The position numbers and the translations under genes were made by a program. From Pseudomonas fluorescens (GTDB lineage: Bacteria > Pseudomonadota > Gammaproteobacteria > Pseudomonadales > Pseudomonadaceae): 64,000 bases of DNA. This document shows, one piece after another, positions 38,701-48,958 of this stretch (position 1 is its first letter; each line of letters starts with the position of its first letter). The stretch covers positions 5,902,501 through 5,966,500 of the forward strand of contig NZ_CP015225.1 of the NCBI RefSeq assembly GCF_001623525.1, given 5' to 3'. The notes under the pieces are model-generated. The model had not been told where the DNA came from and did not search any database. It saw only the letters and a list, made by a program, of their open reading frames with translations.

Positions 38701-39186
38701 TCAGATAGGCGGCAGGCGTTCCAGGCCAACGAATGGGCACGCCGCGAGCAGATCCTTGAGCAAGCGCCCATCGGCCAGGCGCAGGTCGGCGGGCGCCAAC
38801 TCGGCCAGTGGGTACAGCACAAAGGCTCGGGCCTGCATGTGGTAGTGAGGGACCTTGAGGCGAGGCTCGTCGATCAGGTGATCGCCGAACAGCAGGATGT
38901 CCAGGTCCAGGGTGCGTGGGCCCCAGCGTTCCAGGCGTTCGCGACCTTGTCCGGTTTCGATGGCTTGCAGCGCATCGAGCAGGTCCAGCGGTGCCAGGCG
39001 GCTGTCCAGCACCGCCACCGCGTTGGTGTAGCGCGGCTGGCCGGGCAGCAGGGAATCGCTTTGATAAAACGCCGAGACCCCCACCAGTTGGGTATCGGGC
39101 AATTGCGCCAGCGCCTGGATGGCACTGCGCAATTGTTCGGCGGGTTCGGCCAGGTTGCTGCCCATGCCGATGTAGATGCGTTCCAT
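38701..39186 (-). CDS. folK: HPPK, folate pyrophosphokinase (FolK)
   Basis: A 161-residue kinase with YIGMGSNL at the N-terminus and the signature RWGPRTLDLDILLFGD, whose Asp residues bind magnesium. It pyrophosphorylates 6-hydroxymethyl-dihydropterin in folate synthesis. It begins three bases after the pcnB stop, the usual pseudomonad pairing. Confidence 0.95.
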   Translation of the reverse strand: MERIYIGMGSNLAEPAEQLRSAIQALAQLPDTQLVGVSAFYQSDSLLPGQPRYTNAVAVLDSRLAPLDLLDALQAIETGQGRERLERWGPRTLDLDILLFGDHLIDEPRLKVPHYHMQARAFVLYPLAELAPADLRLADGRLLKDLLAACPFVGLERLPPI

Positions 39187-39189
39187 CGA

Positions 39190-40587
39190 TTACTCGCCCG
39201 ATGCGCTCGGTACACCGGCACGCTTGCGCTTGGCACCGCTGCTGCGGCGGCGCTTGCGCGGGCCGCTGGCGCCGTCATCCTTGCCGCTGAGCTCGCGAAT
39301 CATGTCACGGCGCTCGCTGTCATTGGCGTCCTGGTAATCGGTCCACCATTCACCCAGGCCATCGGTCTGCTCGCCCGCGCTTTCACGCAGCAGCAGGAAG
39401 TCGTAGCCGGCGCGGAAACGCGGGTTGTCCAGCAGCAGGTCGGCACGCTTGCCGCTGCGCCGTGGCAGGCGTTCCTGCATGTCCCAGATCTCGCGGATCG
39501 GCATCGTGAAGCGTTTTGGAATGGCGATGCGCTGGCACTGTTCGGCAATCAGCTCGTGGGCGGCTTCCTGCATTGCCGGGATCGGCGGCATGCCACGCTC
39601 TTGCAGGCGCAGCACCCGAGCCGGCAGGGCAGGCCAGAGCAAGGCGGCGAACAGGAACGCCGGCGTCACCGGCTTGTTCTGCTTGATGCGCAGGTCGGTG
39701 TTGATCAGTGCTTCGCTGATCAAGGTGTGGGTGTAGGTCGGGTTGTGCTCCAGGGCCTCGGCGCTGGCGGGGAACAGCGGATCGAACAACTGCAGGTCCA
39801 CCAGCATCTCGAAGGTGTCTGCGGCGTTGCCCGACAGGAACAGCTTGAGCACTTCCTCGAACAGGCGCGCCGAAGGGATTTCCCGCAGCATCGGCGCCAG
39901 TTCACGAATCGGCAAGGCGCTGTGTTTTTCGATGCCGAAATCCAGCTTGGCGGCGAAACGTACGGCCCGCAGCATGCGCACCGGGTCTTCCTGATAGCGC
40001 TGCTTGGGGTCGCCGATCAGGCGGATCAGGCGATTGCGAATGTCGTGTACGCCGTTGGCGTAATCGAGGATGCGTTCGCTGACGGGATCGTAATACAGGG
40101 CGTTGATGGTGAAGTCGCGGCGTTGCGCGTCTTCTTCCAGAGTGCCGTAGACGTTATCGCGCAGGATGCGCCCGCTTTCGTTACGGGAAGACTGGTTGCT
40201 GTCTTCTTCTTCATCGTTTTGCGGGTGATTGGCGCGGAAGGTCGCCACTTCGATGATTTCGCGACCGAAGTGGATGTGGACCAGTTTGAAGCGCCGGCCA
40301 ATGATCCGCGCGTTGCGAAATTCGGCCCGTATCTGTTCCGGCGTGGCGCTGGTGGCGACGTCGAAATCCTTTGGGGTGATGTTGAGCAGCATGTCGCGCA
40401 CGCAGCCACCGACCAGGTAAGCCTGGTAACCGGCGTTCTGCAAACGTTCGACGATGTTCACCGCATAACGGCTGAACTGGGCCTTTTGCAGTGAATGCTG
40501 GCCGCTGTTGAGCACTTCAGGCGTGCTGCGAATGTGTTGCGTACGACGCAAGGGAGAACGGAATGACTGGAACAGCTTCTTCAGCAT
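39190..40587 (-). CDS. pcnB: Poly(A) polymerase I (PcnB)
   Basis: A 465-residue nucleotidyltransferase with VGGCVRDMLL (metal and nucleotide site), the DFDVAT catalytic Asp pair, RRDFTINALYYDP and a basic C-terminal tail (RKRRRSSGAKRKRAG). It adds poly(A) tails to RNA 3' ends and so speeds decay. The ATG at 40587 begins MLKKLFQSFRSPLRR, as in the family. It lies downstream of crcZ on the same strand. Confidence 0.94.
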   Translation of the reverse strand: MLKKLFQSFRSPLRRTQHIRSTPEVLNSGQHSLQKAQFSRYAVNIVERLQNAGYQAYLVGGCVRDMLLNITPKDFDVATSATPEQIRAEFRNARIIGRRFKLVHIHFGREIIEVATFRANHPQNDEEEDSNQSSRNESGRILRDNVYGTLEEDAQRRDFTINALYYDPVSERILDYANGVHDIRNRLIRLIGDPKQRYQEDPVRMLRAVRFAAKLDFGIEKHSALPIRELAPMLREIPSARLFEEVLKLFLSGNAADTFEMLVDLQLFDPLFPASAEALEHNPTYTHTLISEALINTDLRIKQNKPVTPAFLFAALLWPALPARVLRLQERGMPPIPAMQEAAHELIAEQCQRIAIPKRFTMPIREIWDMQERLPRRSGKRADLLLDNPRFRAGYDFLLLRESAGEQTDGLGEWWTDYQDANDSERRDMIRELSGKDDGASGPRKRRRSSGAKRKRAGVPSASGE

Positions 40588-40746
40588 GGGATGCACTGTT
40601 TGAAGGAATATTCGGCCAAAAACGAAGAATGGCCGCATGATGGGCCGAGATTCTAGCATTTAGTCGAGGGATGGTGTAGGACGCAGCAGTTTTGAGCTGC
40701 AAGCTTCAAGCGACAAGCTTTGTAGGCTGCGGGGAGGCGGAACGAC

Positions 40747-41120
40747 AGAAACCACAAGGGGAGCCGAAGCTCCCCCAGAATTAGTTACGTGCTCTGTTTT
40801 TTATTATTGGTTTTGGGCTTCTTGTTTTTGTTGAGTGCCCGCGCCACGAGGTTTTCCCTTCGTGACCCTCCCAATCGGGAGCCAAGAGCAAACGGATTGC
40901 TTTGGTCGCTGTGTTGCAGTGATCAATCGATCCAACCAGTTCAGGCACCTGTCTTGAGACAGTTTTTATTGTTCTCGGCCTGGTTGTGGGGCAAGCCCCA
41001 AATACAACGCCTCTCCAAAAGAATCAGTTAGCTGCGCCTCTCGCCGTCTTGTTTTTATTGTGCGTGAGTCGATTCGTCTTATTTTTATTGTCTTTTGCAT
41101 TGCTTGTTATTGTTCTTGTA
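40747..41120 (-). ncRNA. crcZ: CrcZ regulatory RNA
   Basis: About 375 nt between cbrB and pcnB, the fixed place of crcZ in Pseudomonas. Reading on the minus strand, at least six A-rich motifs of the AAnAAnAA type are visible, for example AAGAACAATAACAA at the 5' end, AATAAAAATAAG, AATAAAAACAAG, AACAATAAAAAC, AACAAAAACAAGAAG and AATAATAAAAAAC. They bind Hfq (with Crc) and titrate it away from catabolic mRNAs. The RNA ends in the hairpin GGGGAGC-TTCG-GCTCCCC (40775-40758). The 5' end is inferred from the sigma-54 promoter. Confidence 0.92.
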
Positions 41121-41131
41121 CCAAAGCTATA

Positions 41132-41147
41132 GCAGGGTGCGTGCCAA
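41132..41147 (-). promoter_or_regulatory. Sigma-54 promoter of crcZ
   Basis: Minus-strand TTGGCACGCACCCTGC: GG at 41145-41144, ten bases, GC at 41133-41132. A start near 41120 follows. Confidence 0.9.
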
Positions 41148-41205
41148 CTTTTGCGAGGGCCAGCGAAACCGGGGGGTTCCAGGGTTATAACCATTTTTCC
41201 GAGGC

Positions 41206-41243
41206 GAAAAAAAGCCGGGGTTTCGTTACCGTAAACCCCGGCT
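41206..41243 (-). terminator. Intrinsic terminator of cbrB
   Basis: Minus strand AGCCGGGGTTT (41243-41233) pairs with AAACCCCGGCT (41223-41213), followed by seven T residues. It separates cbrA-cbrB mRNA from crcZ. Confidence 0.9.
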
Positions 41244-41245
41244 TC

Positions 41246-41271
41246 TGTTACGTGAAAAAGCTGAGGTAACA
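41246..41271. promoter_or_regulatory. CbrB upstream activating site for crcZ
   Basis: TGTTAC (41246-41251), 14 bases, GTAACA (41266-41271): a perfect inverted repeat, about 125-150 bases ahead of the crcZ start. This matches the CbrB site consensus as I remember it. Further half sites (TGTTAC at 41291, GTTACC at 41225) flank it. Confidence 0.82.
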
Positions 41272-41305
41272 GTTTTTTCACATTCGGCGGTGTTACCCCC
41301 ACACC

Positions 41306-42739
41306 TCAGCTTTCGCTGGTCGCTCCGGTCTTGCGCCGTGGAATCCCCAGGCGCTGGCGCCGTTCCCACAGGCACTTGCGGCTTACGCCCAGTTTGCGTG
41401 CCAGTTCGGTCTCGGTCATGTGGTCCTGGTGCTCCAGGACGAAGTGTTGGAAGTAGTCCTCCAGGGACAGGTCTTCGGTGGGCTCGTGGCTGGTGTTGTT
41501 GGCAGCGCCGCCCTGTTGCGGGGCCAGGCCGATGAACTCTTCGTCGTCCAGGTCGCTCAGTTCGATGTCGATGCCCAGCAGGTCGGCAGAGATTTCCGGG
41601 CTCTCGCACAGGATCACCGCCCGCTCGACCGCGTTTTCCAGCTCGCGAACGTTACCCGGCCAGGCGTAATGACGGATGGCCTGTTCGGCGTCCGGGGCGA
41701 ACTTGAGATCGGTGCGGTTGACCCGCGCGCTCTGGCGAGCCAGGAATGCCTGGGCGATTTCATTGACGTCCGCGCCACGTTCGCGCAGGGCGGGCAGCTT
41801 CAAGGCGATCACGTGCAAGCGGTAATACAAGTCTTCGCGGAACTGGCCGATCTTCGCCAGGCTCTTGAGGTCACGGTGGGTGGCCGCGATCAGGCGGACA
41901 TCGACCTTTTGCGACTGCACCGAGCCGACGCGGCGGATTTCGCCTTCCTGGAGCACCCGCAGCAACCGCGCCTGGGCTTCCAGCGGCAGTTCGCCGATTT
42001 CATCGAGGAACAGCGTGCCGCCGTCCGCCGCTTCCACCAAGCCTGCGCGCCCGGCGCTGGCGCCGGTGAACGCACCTTTTTCGTGGCCGAACAGTTCGGA
42101 CTCGATCAGGCTTTCCGGGATCGCCGCGCAGTTCACCGAAATCATCGGTGCCTTGGCCCGGCGTGACAGGTTGTGCAGGGCCCGGGCTACCAGCTCCTTG
42201 CCGGTACCGGACTCGCCCTGGATCAGGACATTGGAGTCGGTCGGGGCCACTTTGCGGATCTTGCTGTACAGGTCCTGCATGGGCGGGCAGGAACCGATGA
42301 TGCCAATTTCGCCATTATTGTTACTGGCGCCGGCTTTCGTCGAGGCACTGGCCTTGCCGGCGGGTTCCGCCGGGTTGCTGGTCGCCGCCTGTCGGTCGCG
42401 CAGGATGCGGGCCACGGCCTGGAGCATCTCATCGTGGTCGAACGGTTTGGCGATGTAGTCCACCGCACCCATTTTCATGGAGTCGACCGCCGAGCGCAGG
42501 CTGGCGTAACTGGTCATGATCAGCACGGGGGTGCCCTGGCCGAGCTTGATCAGCTCGGTACCCGGGGCGCCAGGCAGGCGCAGGTCGCTGACGATCAGGT
42601 CAAACGTTGGAATGCTGAAACGTTCTTGTGCTTCCTGCACTGAACCGGCTTCGCTGACCTGGTACTGGTTGCGTTCCAGCAGGCGGCGCAAGGCGGAGCG
42701 GATAATTGTTTCGTCTTCGACGATCAAAATGTGCGGCAT
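41306..42739 (-). CDS. cbrB: Sigma-54 response regulator CbrB
   Basis: A 477-residue NtrC-family activator. The receiver has phospho-acceptor Asp52, the AAA+ domain has Walker A GESGTGKE (175-182) and an intact GAFTGA loop (222-227), and the C-terminus has a Fis-type helix-turn-helix ([24 protein letters not shown] holds it). It activates crcZ and thereby lifts catabolite repression. It lies directly after cbrA. Confidence 0.95.
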   Translation of the reverse strand: MPHILIVEDETIIRSALRRLLERNQYQVSEAGSVQEAQERFSIPTFDLIVSDLRLPGAPGTELIKLGQGTPVLIMTSYASLRSAVDSMKMGAVDYIAKPFDHDEMLQAVARILRDRQAATSNPAEPAGKASASTKAGASNNNGEIGIIGSCPPMQDLYSKIRKVAPTDSNVLIQGESGTGKELVARALHNLSRRAKAPMISVNCAAIPESLIESELFGHEKGAFTGASAGRAGLVEAADGGTLFLDEIGELPLEAQARLLRVLQEGEIRRVGSVQSQKVDVRLIAATHRDLKSLAKIGQFREDLYYRLHVIALKLPALRERGADVNEIAQAFLARQSARVNRTDLKFAPDAEQAIRHYAWPGNVRELENAVERAVILCESPEISADLLGIDIELSDLDDEEFIGLAPQQGGAANNTSHEPTEDLSLEDYFQHFVLEHQDHMTETELARKLGVSRKCLWERRQRLGIPRRKTGATSES

Positions 42740-42761
42740 TGATTCGATTCTCTCGACGGTC

Positions 42762-45710
42762 TCAGTTCACAGCGGACGTCGCTTCGACATGACGCGGCAA
42801 GGTCACCCGGATACGGGTGCCGCGTTGGCTCTGTACATCGGCCGGGCTGTCGATGGTGATTTGTCCATAATGCTCTTCAACGATGGAATAGACCAGTGCG
42901 AGGCCCAGACCGGTGCCTTCGCCAGGATCCTTGGTGGTGAAGAAAGGTTCGAACAATCGGTCCATGATGTTCTGTGGGATACCGCTGCCTTCGTCTTCGA
43001 CGATCAGGTCGACCGTGTGTTCGAAGGCTTCACTCTTGACCCGCACCGCGCTGCCGGCCGGTGAGGCGTCGCGCGCATTGGATAGCAGGTTGATCAACAC
43101 CTGGGCGAGCCGCTGGGGGTCGCCATCGACCCAGTGGTCCGGATCGCACAGGTTGAAGAATTGCACTTCGAAATTGCGTCGGTTGAGCGCCAGCAGACCA
43201 ATGGCATCCTGGGCCACTTCGGCCAGGCAGACGGGCTCGTCGTTGTGCTGGTGACCGCCGGCATGGGCGAAGCTCATCAGCGACTGGACGATGCGCGACA
43301 CACGCTTGGTCTGTTCGAGGATCTGGCCGCTGATTTCCGTCAGCTCGCCGTCGTCCTCGCGTTCTTCGCGCAGGTTCTGCGCCAGGCAAGCGATGCCGGT
43401 GATCGGGTTGCCGATTTCGTGGGCCACCCCGGCGGCCAGCCGGCCGATGCTTGCCAGTCGTTCGGAGTGGACCAGTTTGTCTTCGAGCATCTGGGTATCG
43501 GTCAGGTCTTCGACCAGCAGCACCAGGCCGCTGTTACCGGGTGCCAACGGCTCGTCGATCGCGGCCTTGTGCAGGTTCAGCCAACGGGTCTGGCCGTCGA
43601 GGGCCAGGTGCTGTTTGTGCAAGTGCTCGTCCGGCAGGTCGATGAAACCTTGCAATAAGCCTTTCCACGGCTCGCCCAGGGTGCTCAGGCGTGAACCGAC
43701 CACGCGCTGGGCGGCGATCCCGGTGAGTTCTTCCATGGCTTTGTTCCACATCAGGATTTCCTGGTCCTTGGCCAGGGAGCACACGCCCATTGGTAGTTCC
43801 TGCAGGGTCTGGCGATGGTAACGGCGCAAGGCGTCCAGTTCGGCGGCCAGGCCCGTGAGGCGCGAGTGGTAATCCTCGAGGCGGCTCTCGATGAAGTGGA
43901 TGTCTTCGGTGACGTAGTTTTCGCCGCCGGCCTTGTAGGGCAGGAACGTCTCGACCATGTCCTGGGCCACGCTGGGGCCCATCAGGCCGGACAGGTTGGC
44001 TTCGATCCGGTCGCGCAGGCGACGCAGGGCATACGGGCGACGTTCATCGAAAGGCAGGTAGAGGTCTCGCAGGGCCTGTTCGACTTCCTTTTGCGCGGCC
44101 TTGGCGCCCAAGGGCTTGGCCAGTTGCGTGGCGAATTCCTGGGGCGAGGCGGCGTGCAGTTCGCGACGCTGCGGGCGGCGGACATTGTCCACCGCGCAAG
44201 CTTCGGCGGCGCTGGCCTCTTCGCTGCTGGCGTTGGTGAACAGCGAGATCAGGGTGAACATCAGCACGTTCGCCGCCAGGGAGGCGATGGCCGCCATATG
44301 CCAACTGGTGTCGTCGAGCACGTAGATCATGTTCAGCAGCGGAATATAGAAGCCCTGCAGGTTGCCCATCAGCGGCAACAGCATCGCGACCAGCCACACC
44401 AGGATCCCTGCCAGCAGGCCGGCGATGAAGCCGCGGCGGTTGGCGGTCGGCCAATACAGCACCGACAGTACCCCGGGCAGGAACTGCAAGGTGGCCACGA
44501 AGGCGACGATGCCCAGGTTGGCCAGGTCCTGCCCCTCACCCAGCATCAGGTAGAAACCGTAGCCGGCCATGATGATCGCGACGATCAGCGCCCGCCGTGT
44601 CCACTTCAGCCAGCGGTAGATATTGCCTTCGGCCGGTGGCTGGTAGAGCGGCAGCACCAGGTGGTTGAGGGCCATGCCCGACAATGCCAGCGTGGTGACG
44701 ATGATCAAGCCGCTGGCCGCCGACAGGCCGCCGACATACGCCAGCAACGCCAGGGCCTTGCTGTTGGCGGCGATGCCGATGCCCAGGGTGAAATATTCCG
44801 GATTGGTACTGGCGCCCAGCTTCAAGCCGGCCCAGAGGATCAGCGGTACCGCCAGGCTCATCAGTAGCAGGAACAGCGGCAGGCCCCAACTGGCGCTGAC
44901 CAGCGAGCGCGGGTTGAGGTTTTCGGTAAACGTCATGTGGTACATGTGCGGCATCACGATGGCCGATGCGAAGAACACCAGCAACAGCGTGCGCCATGGG
45001 CCTTCCTGCAACGGTGTGTGCAGGGCGGCGAGGGCCGTCTGGTTCTGCAACAGCCAAATTTCCAGCTGTTGCGGGCCATCGAACACGCCATACAGGGCAT
45101 AGAGACCGACACCACCGATGGCGATCAGCTTGATCACCGATTCGAAAGCGATGGCGAACACCAGGCCTTCGTGTTTCTCCCGCGTGGCGATGTGTCGGGA
45201 ACCGAAGAAAATCGTGAACAGGATGATCAGTACGCAGAAGCTCAGCGCCACCCGGTGCTGCACCGGCTCGCGGGTCAGGATGCTGATGGAGTCGGCCACG
45301 GCCTGGATCTGCAGGGCCAGCAGCGGCAATACCCCGACCAGCATGAAGATCGTGGTCAGCGCGCCGGCCCAGGTGCTGCGAAAACGAAAGGCGAACAGGT
45401 CGGCCAGCGACGACAGTTGGTAGGTGCGGGTGATTTTCAGGATCGGGTAGAGCAACACCGGCGCCAGCAGGAACGCCCCTGACACCCCCAGGTAACTGGA
45501 GAGGAAACCATAGCCGTACTGGTAGGCCAGCCCGACCGTGCCATAGAACGCCCATGCGCTGGCATAGACACCCAGCGACAGGGTGTAGGTCAGCGGGTGG
45601 CGGATGATCGCCCGGGGGATCATGCCTCGTTCGCTGATCCAGGCTACGCCGAACAGCACTGCCAGGTAGGCGGCGCTGATCAGGACCATCTGGGTCAGGC
45701 TAAAGCTCAT
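42762..45710 (-). CDS. cbrA: Sensor kinase CbrA with transporter domain
   Basis: A 982-residue protein. Residues about 1-500 form a sodium/solute symporter-like domain of about 13 helices, followed by a STAC-type linker, a PAS domain ([24 protein letters not shown]), a HisKA domain ([14 protein letters not shown]) and an HATPase domain ([10 protein letters not shown]). It senses carbon/nitrogen state, with histidine transport reported for the symporter part. ATG 45710 and ATG 45716 are both possible; the first gives a length near P. aeruginosa CbrA (983). Its start lies inside cbrX. Confidence 0.95.
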   Translation of the reverse strand: MSFSLTQMVLISAAYLAVLFGVAWISERGMIPRAIIRHPLTYTLSLGVYASAWAFYGTVGLAYQYGYGFLSSYLGVSGAFLLAPVLLYPILKITRTYQLSSLADLFAFRFRSTWAGALTTIFMLVGVLPLLALQIQAVADSISILTREPVQHRVALSFCVLIILFTIFFGSRHIATREKHEGLVFAIAFESVIKLIAIGGVGLYALYGVFDGPQQLEIWLLQNQTALAALHTPLQEGPWRTLLLVFFASAIVMPHMYHMTFTENLNPRSLVSASWGLPLFLLLMSLAVPLILWAGLKLGASTNPEYFTLGIGIAANSKALALLAYVGGLSAASGLIIVTTLALSGMALNHLVLPLYQPPAEGNIYRWLKWTRRALIVAIIMAGYGFYLMLGEGQDLANLGIVAFVATLQFLPGVLSVLYWPTANRRGFIAGLLAGILVWLVAMLLPLMGNLQGFYIPLLNMIYVLDDTSWHMAAIASLAANVLMFTLISLFTNASSEEASAAEACAVDNVRRPQRRELHAASPQEFATQLAKPLGAKAAQKEVEQALRDLYLPFDERRPYALRRLRDRIEANLSGLMGPSVAQDMVETFLPYKAGGENYVTEDIHFIESRLEDYHSRLTGLAAELDALRRYHRQTLQELPMGVCSLAKDQEILMWNKAMEELTGIAAQRVVGSRLSTLGEPWKGLLQGFIDLPDEHLHKQHLALDGQTRWLNLHKAAIDEPLAPGNSGLVLLVEDLTDTQMLEDKLVHSERLASIGRLAAGVAHEIGNPITGIACLAQNLREEREDDGELTEISGQILEQTKRVSRIVQSLMSFAHAGGHQHNDEPVCLAEVAQDAIGLLALNRRNFEVQFFNLCDPDHWVDGDPQRLAQVLINLLSNARDASPAGSAVRVKSEAFEHTVDLIVEDEGSGIPQNIMDRLFEPFFTTKDPGEGTGLGLALVYSIVEEHYGQITIDSPADVQSQRGTRIRVTLPRHVEATSAVN

Positions 45711-45876
45711 CGGCATCTTTTTGGCTCTGCAGGATGAAGGTCACGACAATCAGGATCAGCCAGAGCAGATACGGCCGATACCAGGCACCCGTGGCATCGA
45801 TCCACCAATCCATGATGGCCGGGGAGAACAGATAAATCCCCACTACCAGGAGCAGGACCAAGCGATAGATATACAT
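45700..45876 (-). CDS. cbrX: CbrX, small membrane protein overlapping cbrA
   Basis: A 58-residue protein with two hydrophobic helices (LVLLLVVGIYLFSPAIM and YLLWLILIVVTFIL). GAGAGG lies about ten bases before its ATG (45876). It ends at 45700, overlapping the first codons of cbrA in another frame. P. putida cbrX has been reported to couple its translation to cbrA, which this arrangement supports: cbrA has no good ribosome-binding site of its own. Confidence 0.88.
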   Translation of the reverse strand: MYIYRLVLLLVVGIYLFSPAIMDWWIDATGAWYRPYLLWLILIVVTFILQSQKDADEL

Positions 45877-45954
45877 CCCGGCCTCTCTAATTTATGCGCG
45901 TGCCCAAAAAACGTGCGGCGATGGTAACGGATGGGCGCCAAGCTGCAAGGGCCG

Positions 45955-46836
45955 TCAACGTATTTGCGCTTCGGGCAGGCTCAGTGTGCGCGGGATCTTG
46001 CCTGCATCCCAGTGGCGAATGCCCCAAGCCAGCAGTTCCCGTGGGCTGGCGTCGACCAGTTCGAGGCCCGGTTGCTGGCCCAGTGCGCGCAACGCCCGTA
46101 ACAGCAATGGCGTGGCCTGATCGGCCGCCAGGGGCGGTGAGCGGTAGGATTTACCGAGCTTGTGCCCGTCGGGTTGGGTGATCAGCGGCACGTGCAGGTA
46201 ACGCGGTTGCGGCAACCCGAGCAGTTCTTGCAGATAGAGCTGGCGCGGCGTGGAGTCCAGGAGGTCGGCGCCGCGCACGATATCGGTCACCCCTTGCCAG
46301 GCATCGTCCAGGACCACGGCCAATTGATAGGCGTAGAGCCCGTCGCGGCGGCGGATCACGAAGTCGCCGACCTCACGGCCCAGGTGCTGGCGGAACTCGC
46401 CCTGGACCCGGTCGGTGAAATGGTACTCAAGCTCGGGGACGCGCAGACGGATGGCGGCGTCCTCGGTGCCGTGCCCGGCATTGCGGCACAGCCCTGGATA
46501 AATGCCCTGGTACGCTTCCAGTTGTTTGCGCGAACAGGTGCAGGCGTAGGCCAGGCCTTGGCTGAACAATCGGTTGATGACTTGATCATAGGCGTCATGG
46601 CGTTCGCTCTGGCGAACCATCTCGCCGTCCCATTCGAACCCGTAGCTTTCCAGTGCCTTGAGAATCGCCGCTTGCGCGCCCGGTTCTTCCCGGGGCGGAT
46701 CGAGGTCTTCCATGCGCAGCAACCAACGCCCGCCCATGGCGCGGGCATCCAGGTACGACGCCAGTGCGGCGACCAGTGAGCCGAAGTGCAAGTGGCCGCT
46801 GGGGGTGGGGGCGAAGCGTCCGATGTAGGCAGTCAT
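45955..46836 (-). CDS. gluQ: Glutamyl-Q tRNA(Asp) synthetase
   Basis: A 293-residue GluRS-like protein without anticodon-binding domain. It has the HIGH-like PSGHLHFGS, zinc-site Cys residues (ACTCSRKQ...GLCRNAG) and KMSKS-like KLGKSYRSP. It loads glutamate onto queuosine 34 of tRNA-Asp. The place between dksA and cbrA is conserved in pseudomonads. Confidence 0.94.
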   Translation of the reverse strand: MTAYIGRFAPTPSGHLHFGSLVAALASYLDARAMGGRWLLRMEDLDPPREEPGAQAAILKALESYGFEWDGEMVRQSERHDAYDQVINRLFSQGLAYACTCSRKQLEAYQGIYPGLCRNAGHGTEDAAIRLRVPELEYHFTDRVQGEFRQHLGREVGDFVIRRRDGLYAYQLAVVLDDAWQGVTDIVRGADLLDSTPRQLYLQELLGLPQPRYLHVPLITQPDGHKLGKSYRSPPLAADQATPLLLRALRALGQQPGLELVDASPRELLAWGIRHWDAGKIPRTLSLPEAQIR

Positions 46837-46943
46837 AGGGCGAATGTTACTGGGTCCGGGCGGTGGGCATGCAATCTCGACAACAAAGCATATCCCCTGT
46901 GGGAGCGAGCAGGTTTTTCAGACTTGGAGAAAATATCGGAAAC

Positions 46944-46970
46944 AAAAAACGGAGCGTATGAACGCTCCGT
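46944..46970 (-). terminator. Intrinsic terminator of dksA
   Basis: ACGGAGCG (46949-46956) pairs with CGCTCCGT (46963-46970); on the minus strand the stem is followed by at least five T residues. A remnant of a REP (GTGGGAGCGAGC, about 46900-46912) lies just beyond. Confidence 0.9.
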
Positions 46971-46990
46971 TTCGGTGACAGCGCCGGCGA

Positions 46991-47434
46991 TTACTTGCCG
47001 ACCTGTTTTTCCTTGATTTCCGCCAAGGTCTTGCAGTCGATGCACAGATCGGCCGTCGGGCGGGCTTCCAGGCGGCGAATGCCGATCTCGATGCCGCAGG
47101 ACTCGCACCAACCGTATTCTTCGTCTTCGATCAGCTGCAGGGTCTTGTCGATTTTCTTGATGAGCTTGCGCTCGCGATCACGGGCACGCAGCTCGAGGCT
47201 GAACTCTTCTTCCTGGCTGGCACGGTCGGCCGGGTCGGGGAAGTTGGCCGCTTCGTCTTTCATGTGATCCACGGTGCGGTCGACTTCCTGCATCAAATCC
47301 TGTTTCCACTTGTTCAGGATCTTGGTGAAGTGCGCGCGCATGGGGGCGCCCATGTACTCTTCGCCAGCTTGCGGGACGTAAGGCTCAAACCCGCTGAGCG
47401 ACTGATTTTGATTTTGCTTTGCTTGGGTGGGCAT
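46991..47434 (-). CDS. dksA: RNA polymerase-binding transcription factor DksA
   Basis: A 147-residue protein of the usual C4 zinc type: C-x2-C in WCESCG and C-x2-C in LCIDCK. The coiled-coil tip has the key DPADRAS acidic residues. It enters the RNA polymerase secondary channel and works with ppGpp, for example on stable-RNA promoters such as that at 13501. The ATG at 47434 gives the family length. Confidence 0.96.
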   Translation of the reverse strand: MPTQAKQNQNQSLSGFEPYVPQAGEEYMGAPMRAHFTKILNKWKQDLMQEVDRTVDHMKDEAANFPDPADRASQEEEFSLELRARDRERKLIKKIDKTLQLIEDEEYGWCESCGIEIGIRRLEARPTADLCIDCKTLAEIKEKQVGK

Positions 47435-47785
47435 GAATGGACCGCCTCTACTCTTGTAATCCACTACGCAGGATTGCTCCATCACCGACACCTGCCGGCC
47501 CTGCGGCTGCAAGCGGGCGAACTTACCAGATCAAATCGGGCCGCGCTACTCCCGGTTGTCGAGCCTGCGGCGGCCGGGGCTTGTAAAACATGGCCGGGTT
47601 CGCTTCGGTGGGGATTTAAACCTGCTCAATGCTTGATTCTAGTCAAGCCTGGGCCAATCGCGGGAGTCATTTCCTGCAATCCACGGGCTCAGACCATTTG
47701 TGGTTCGCACCTGTTCCCGCAGTTGTTTCTGACTTGGCTGGATAGTTGGGTAGAATCGGTTCTTTTTTCCCCTGAAGGAAGGCCA
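47435..47785. other. Intergenic stretch between dksA and the aminotransferase gene
   Basis: Divergent promoters should lie here. A TAGAAT (47751-47756) is a likely -10 for the plus-strand gene, but no strong -35 goes with it. A small palindrome GCTTGATTCTAGTCAAGC lies near 47629-47646. No gene is seen. Confidence 0.5.
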
Positions 47786-48958
47786 ATGGCTCAGCCCTAC
47801 AGTGCGCGCAGCCGCGCCATCGAACCTTTCCATGTGATGGCGTTGCTGGCCCGTGCCAACGAACTGCAGGCCGCCGGGCATGACGTCATCCACCTGGAGA
47901 TCGGCGAACCGGACTTCACCACCGCCGAGCCAATCATCCAGGCCGGCCAGGCCGCGCTGGCGGCGGGCAAGACCCGTTACACCGCGGCCCGTGGCATTCC
48001 AGAACTGCGCGAGGCCATCGCCGGTTTCTACGGCCAGCGTTATGGGGTGGAGATTGACCCCCGGCGCATCCTCGTGACCCCGGGCGGGTCCGGCGCGTTG
48101 CTGCTGGCCAGCGCTTTGTTGGTGGACCCAGGCAAGCATTGGCTGCTGGCCGACCCCGGTTATCCGTGCAACCGTCATTTCCTGCGCCTGGTCGAAGGGG
48201 CGGCGCAATTGGTGCCGGTGGGGCCCGAGGTGCGTTACCAATTGACGCCAGACCTGGTGAACCGCCATTGGGACCAGGACAGCGTCGGTGCGTTGGTGGC
48301 CTCACCGGCCAACCCGACCGGGACGATTCTCACCCGGGACGAATTGGCTGGGCTGTCCAAGGTCATCAAGGGCCATAACGGCCATCTGGTGGTGGACGAG
48401 ATCTATCATGGCCTGACCTACGGCACCGACGCCGCCAGCGTGCTGGAAGTCGATGACGATGCCTTTGTCCTTAACAGTTTCTCCAAGTATTTCGGCATGA
48501 CCGGCTGGCGACTTGGCTGGCTGGTGGCCCCTTCGGCGGCTGTCGGCGAGCTGGAAAAGCTCGCGCAGAACCTCTACATCAGTGCGCCGAGCATGGCCCA
48601 GTACGCCGCCCTGGCCTGTTTCGAGCCGGCGACCATCGAGATCTTCGAACAGCGGCGGGCCGAGTTTGCTCGGCGCCGTGACTTTCTACTGCCGGCCTTG
48701 CGTGAATTGGGCTTCGGTATTGCGGTGGAGCCGGAAGGGGCGTTTTACCTCTATGCCGACATCAGTGCGTTCGGCGGCGATGCCTTTGCGTTCTGCCAGC
48801 ACTTCCTGGAAACCGAACACGTGGCCTTCACGCCGGGCCTGGATTTCGGTCGCCATCAGGCCGGTCACCACGTGCGCTTCGCCTACACCCAGAGCCTGCC
48901 GCGGCTGGAGGAAGCGGTGGCACGAATCGAACGTGGACTACGGAGCTGGCAAGGCTGA
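47786..48958 (+). CDS. PLP-dependent aminotransferase, class I/II
   Basis: A 390-residue fold-type I aminotransferase. The signatures [21 protein letters not shown] (Asn), [10 protein letters not shown] (Asp-x-x-Tyr) and the PLP lysine in [14 protein letters not shown] are present. The amino donor and acceptor are not clear; such enzymes beside dksA/sfsA are annotated as general pyridoxal aminotransferases. GAAGGAAGG precedes ATG 47786. Its stop shares a base with the sfsA start (TGATG). Confidence 0.92.
   Translation: MAQPYSARSRAIEPFHVMALLARANELQAAGHDVIHLEIGEPDFTTAEPIIQAGQAALAAGKTRYTAARGIPELREAIAGFYGQRYGVEIDPRRILVTPGGSGALLLASALLVDPGKHWLLADPGYPCNRHFLRLVEGAAQLVPVGPEVRYQLTPDLVNRHWDQDSVGALVASPANPTGTILTRDELAGLSKVIKGHNGHLVVDEIYHGLTYGTDAASVLEVDDDAFVLNSFSKYFGMTGWRLGWLVAPSAAVGELEKLAQNLYISAPSMAQYAALACFEPATIEIFEQRRAEFARRRDFLLPALRELGFGIAVEPEGAFYLYADISAFGGDAFAFCQHFLETEHVAFTPGLDFGRHQAGHHVRFAYTQSLPRLEEAVARIERGLRSWQG

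Noticed and set aside
41024..41302. Possible small protein on the minus strand upstream of and within crcZ
   Set aside because: The region is the crcZ control region and RNA 5' end; the peptide is only A-rich low complexity.
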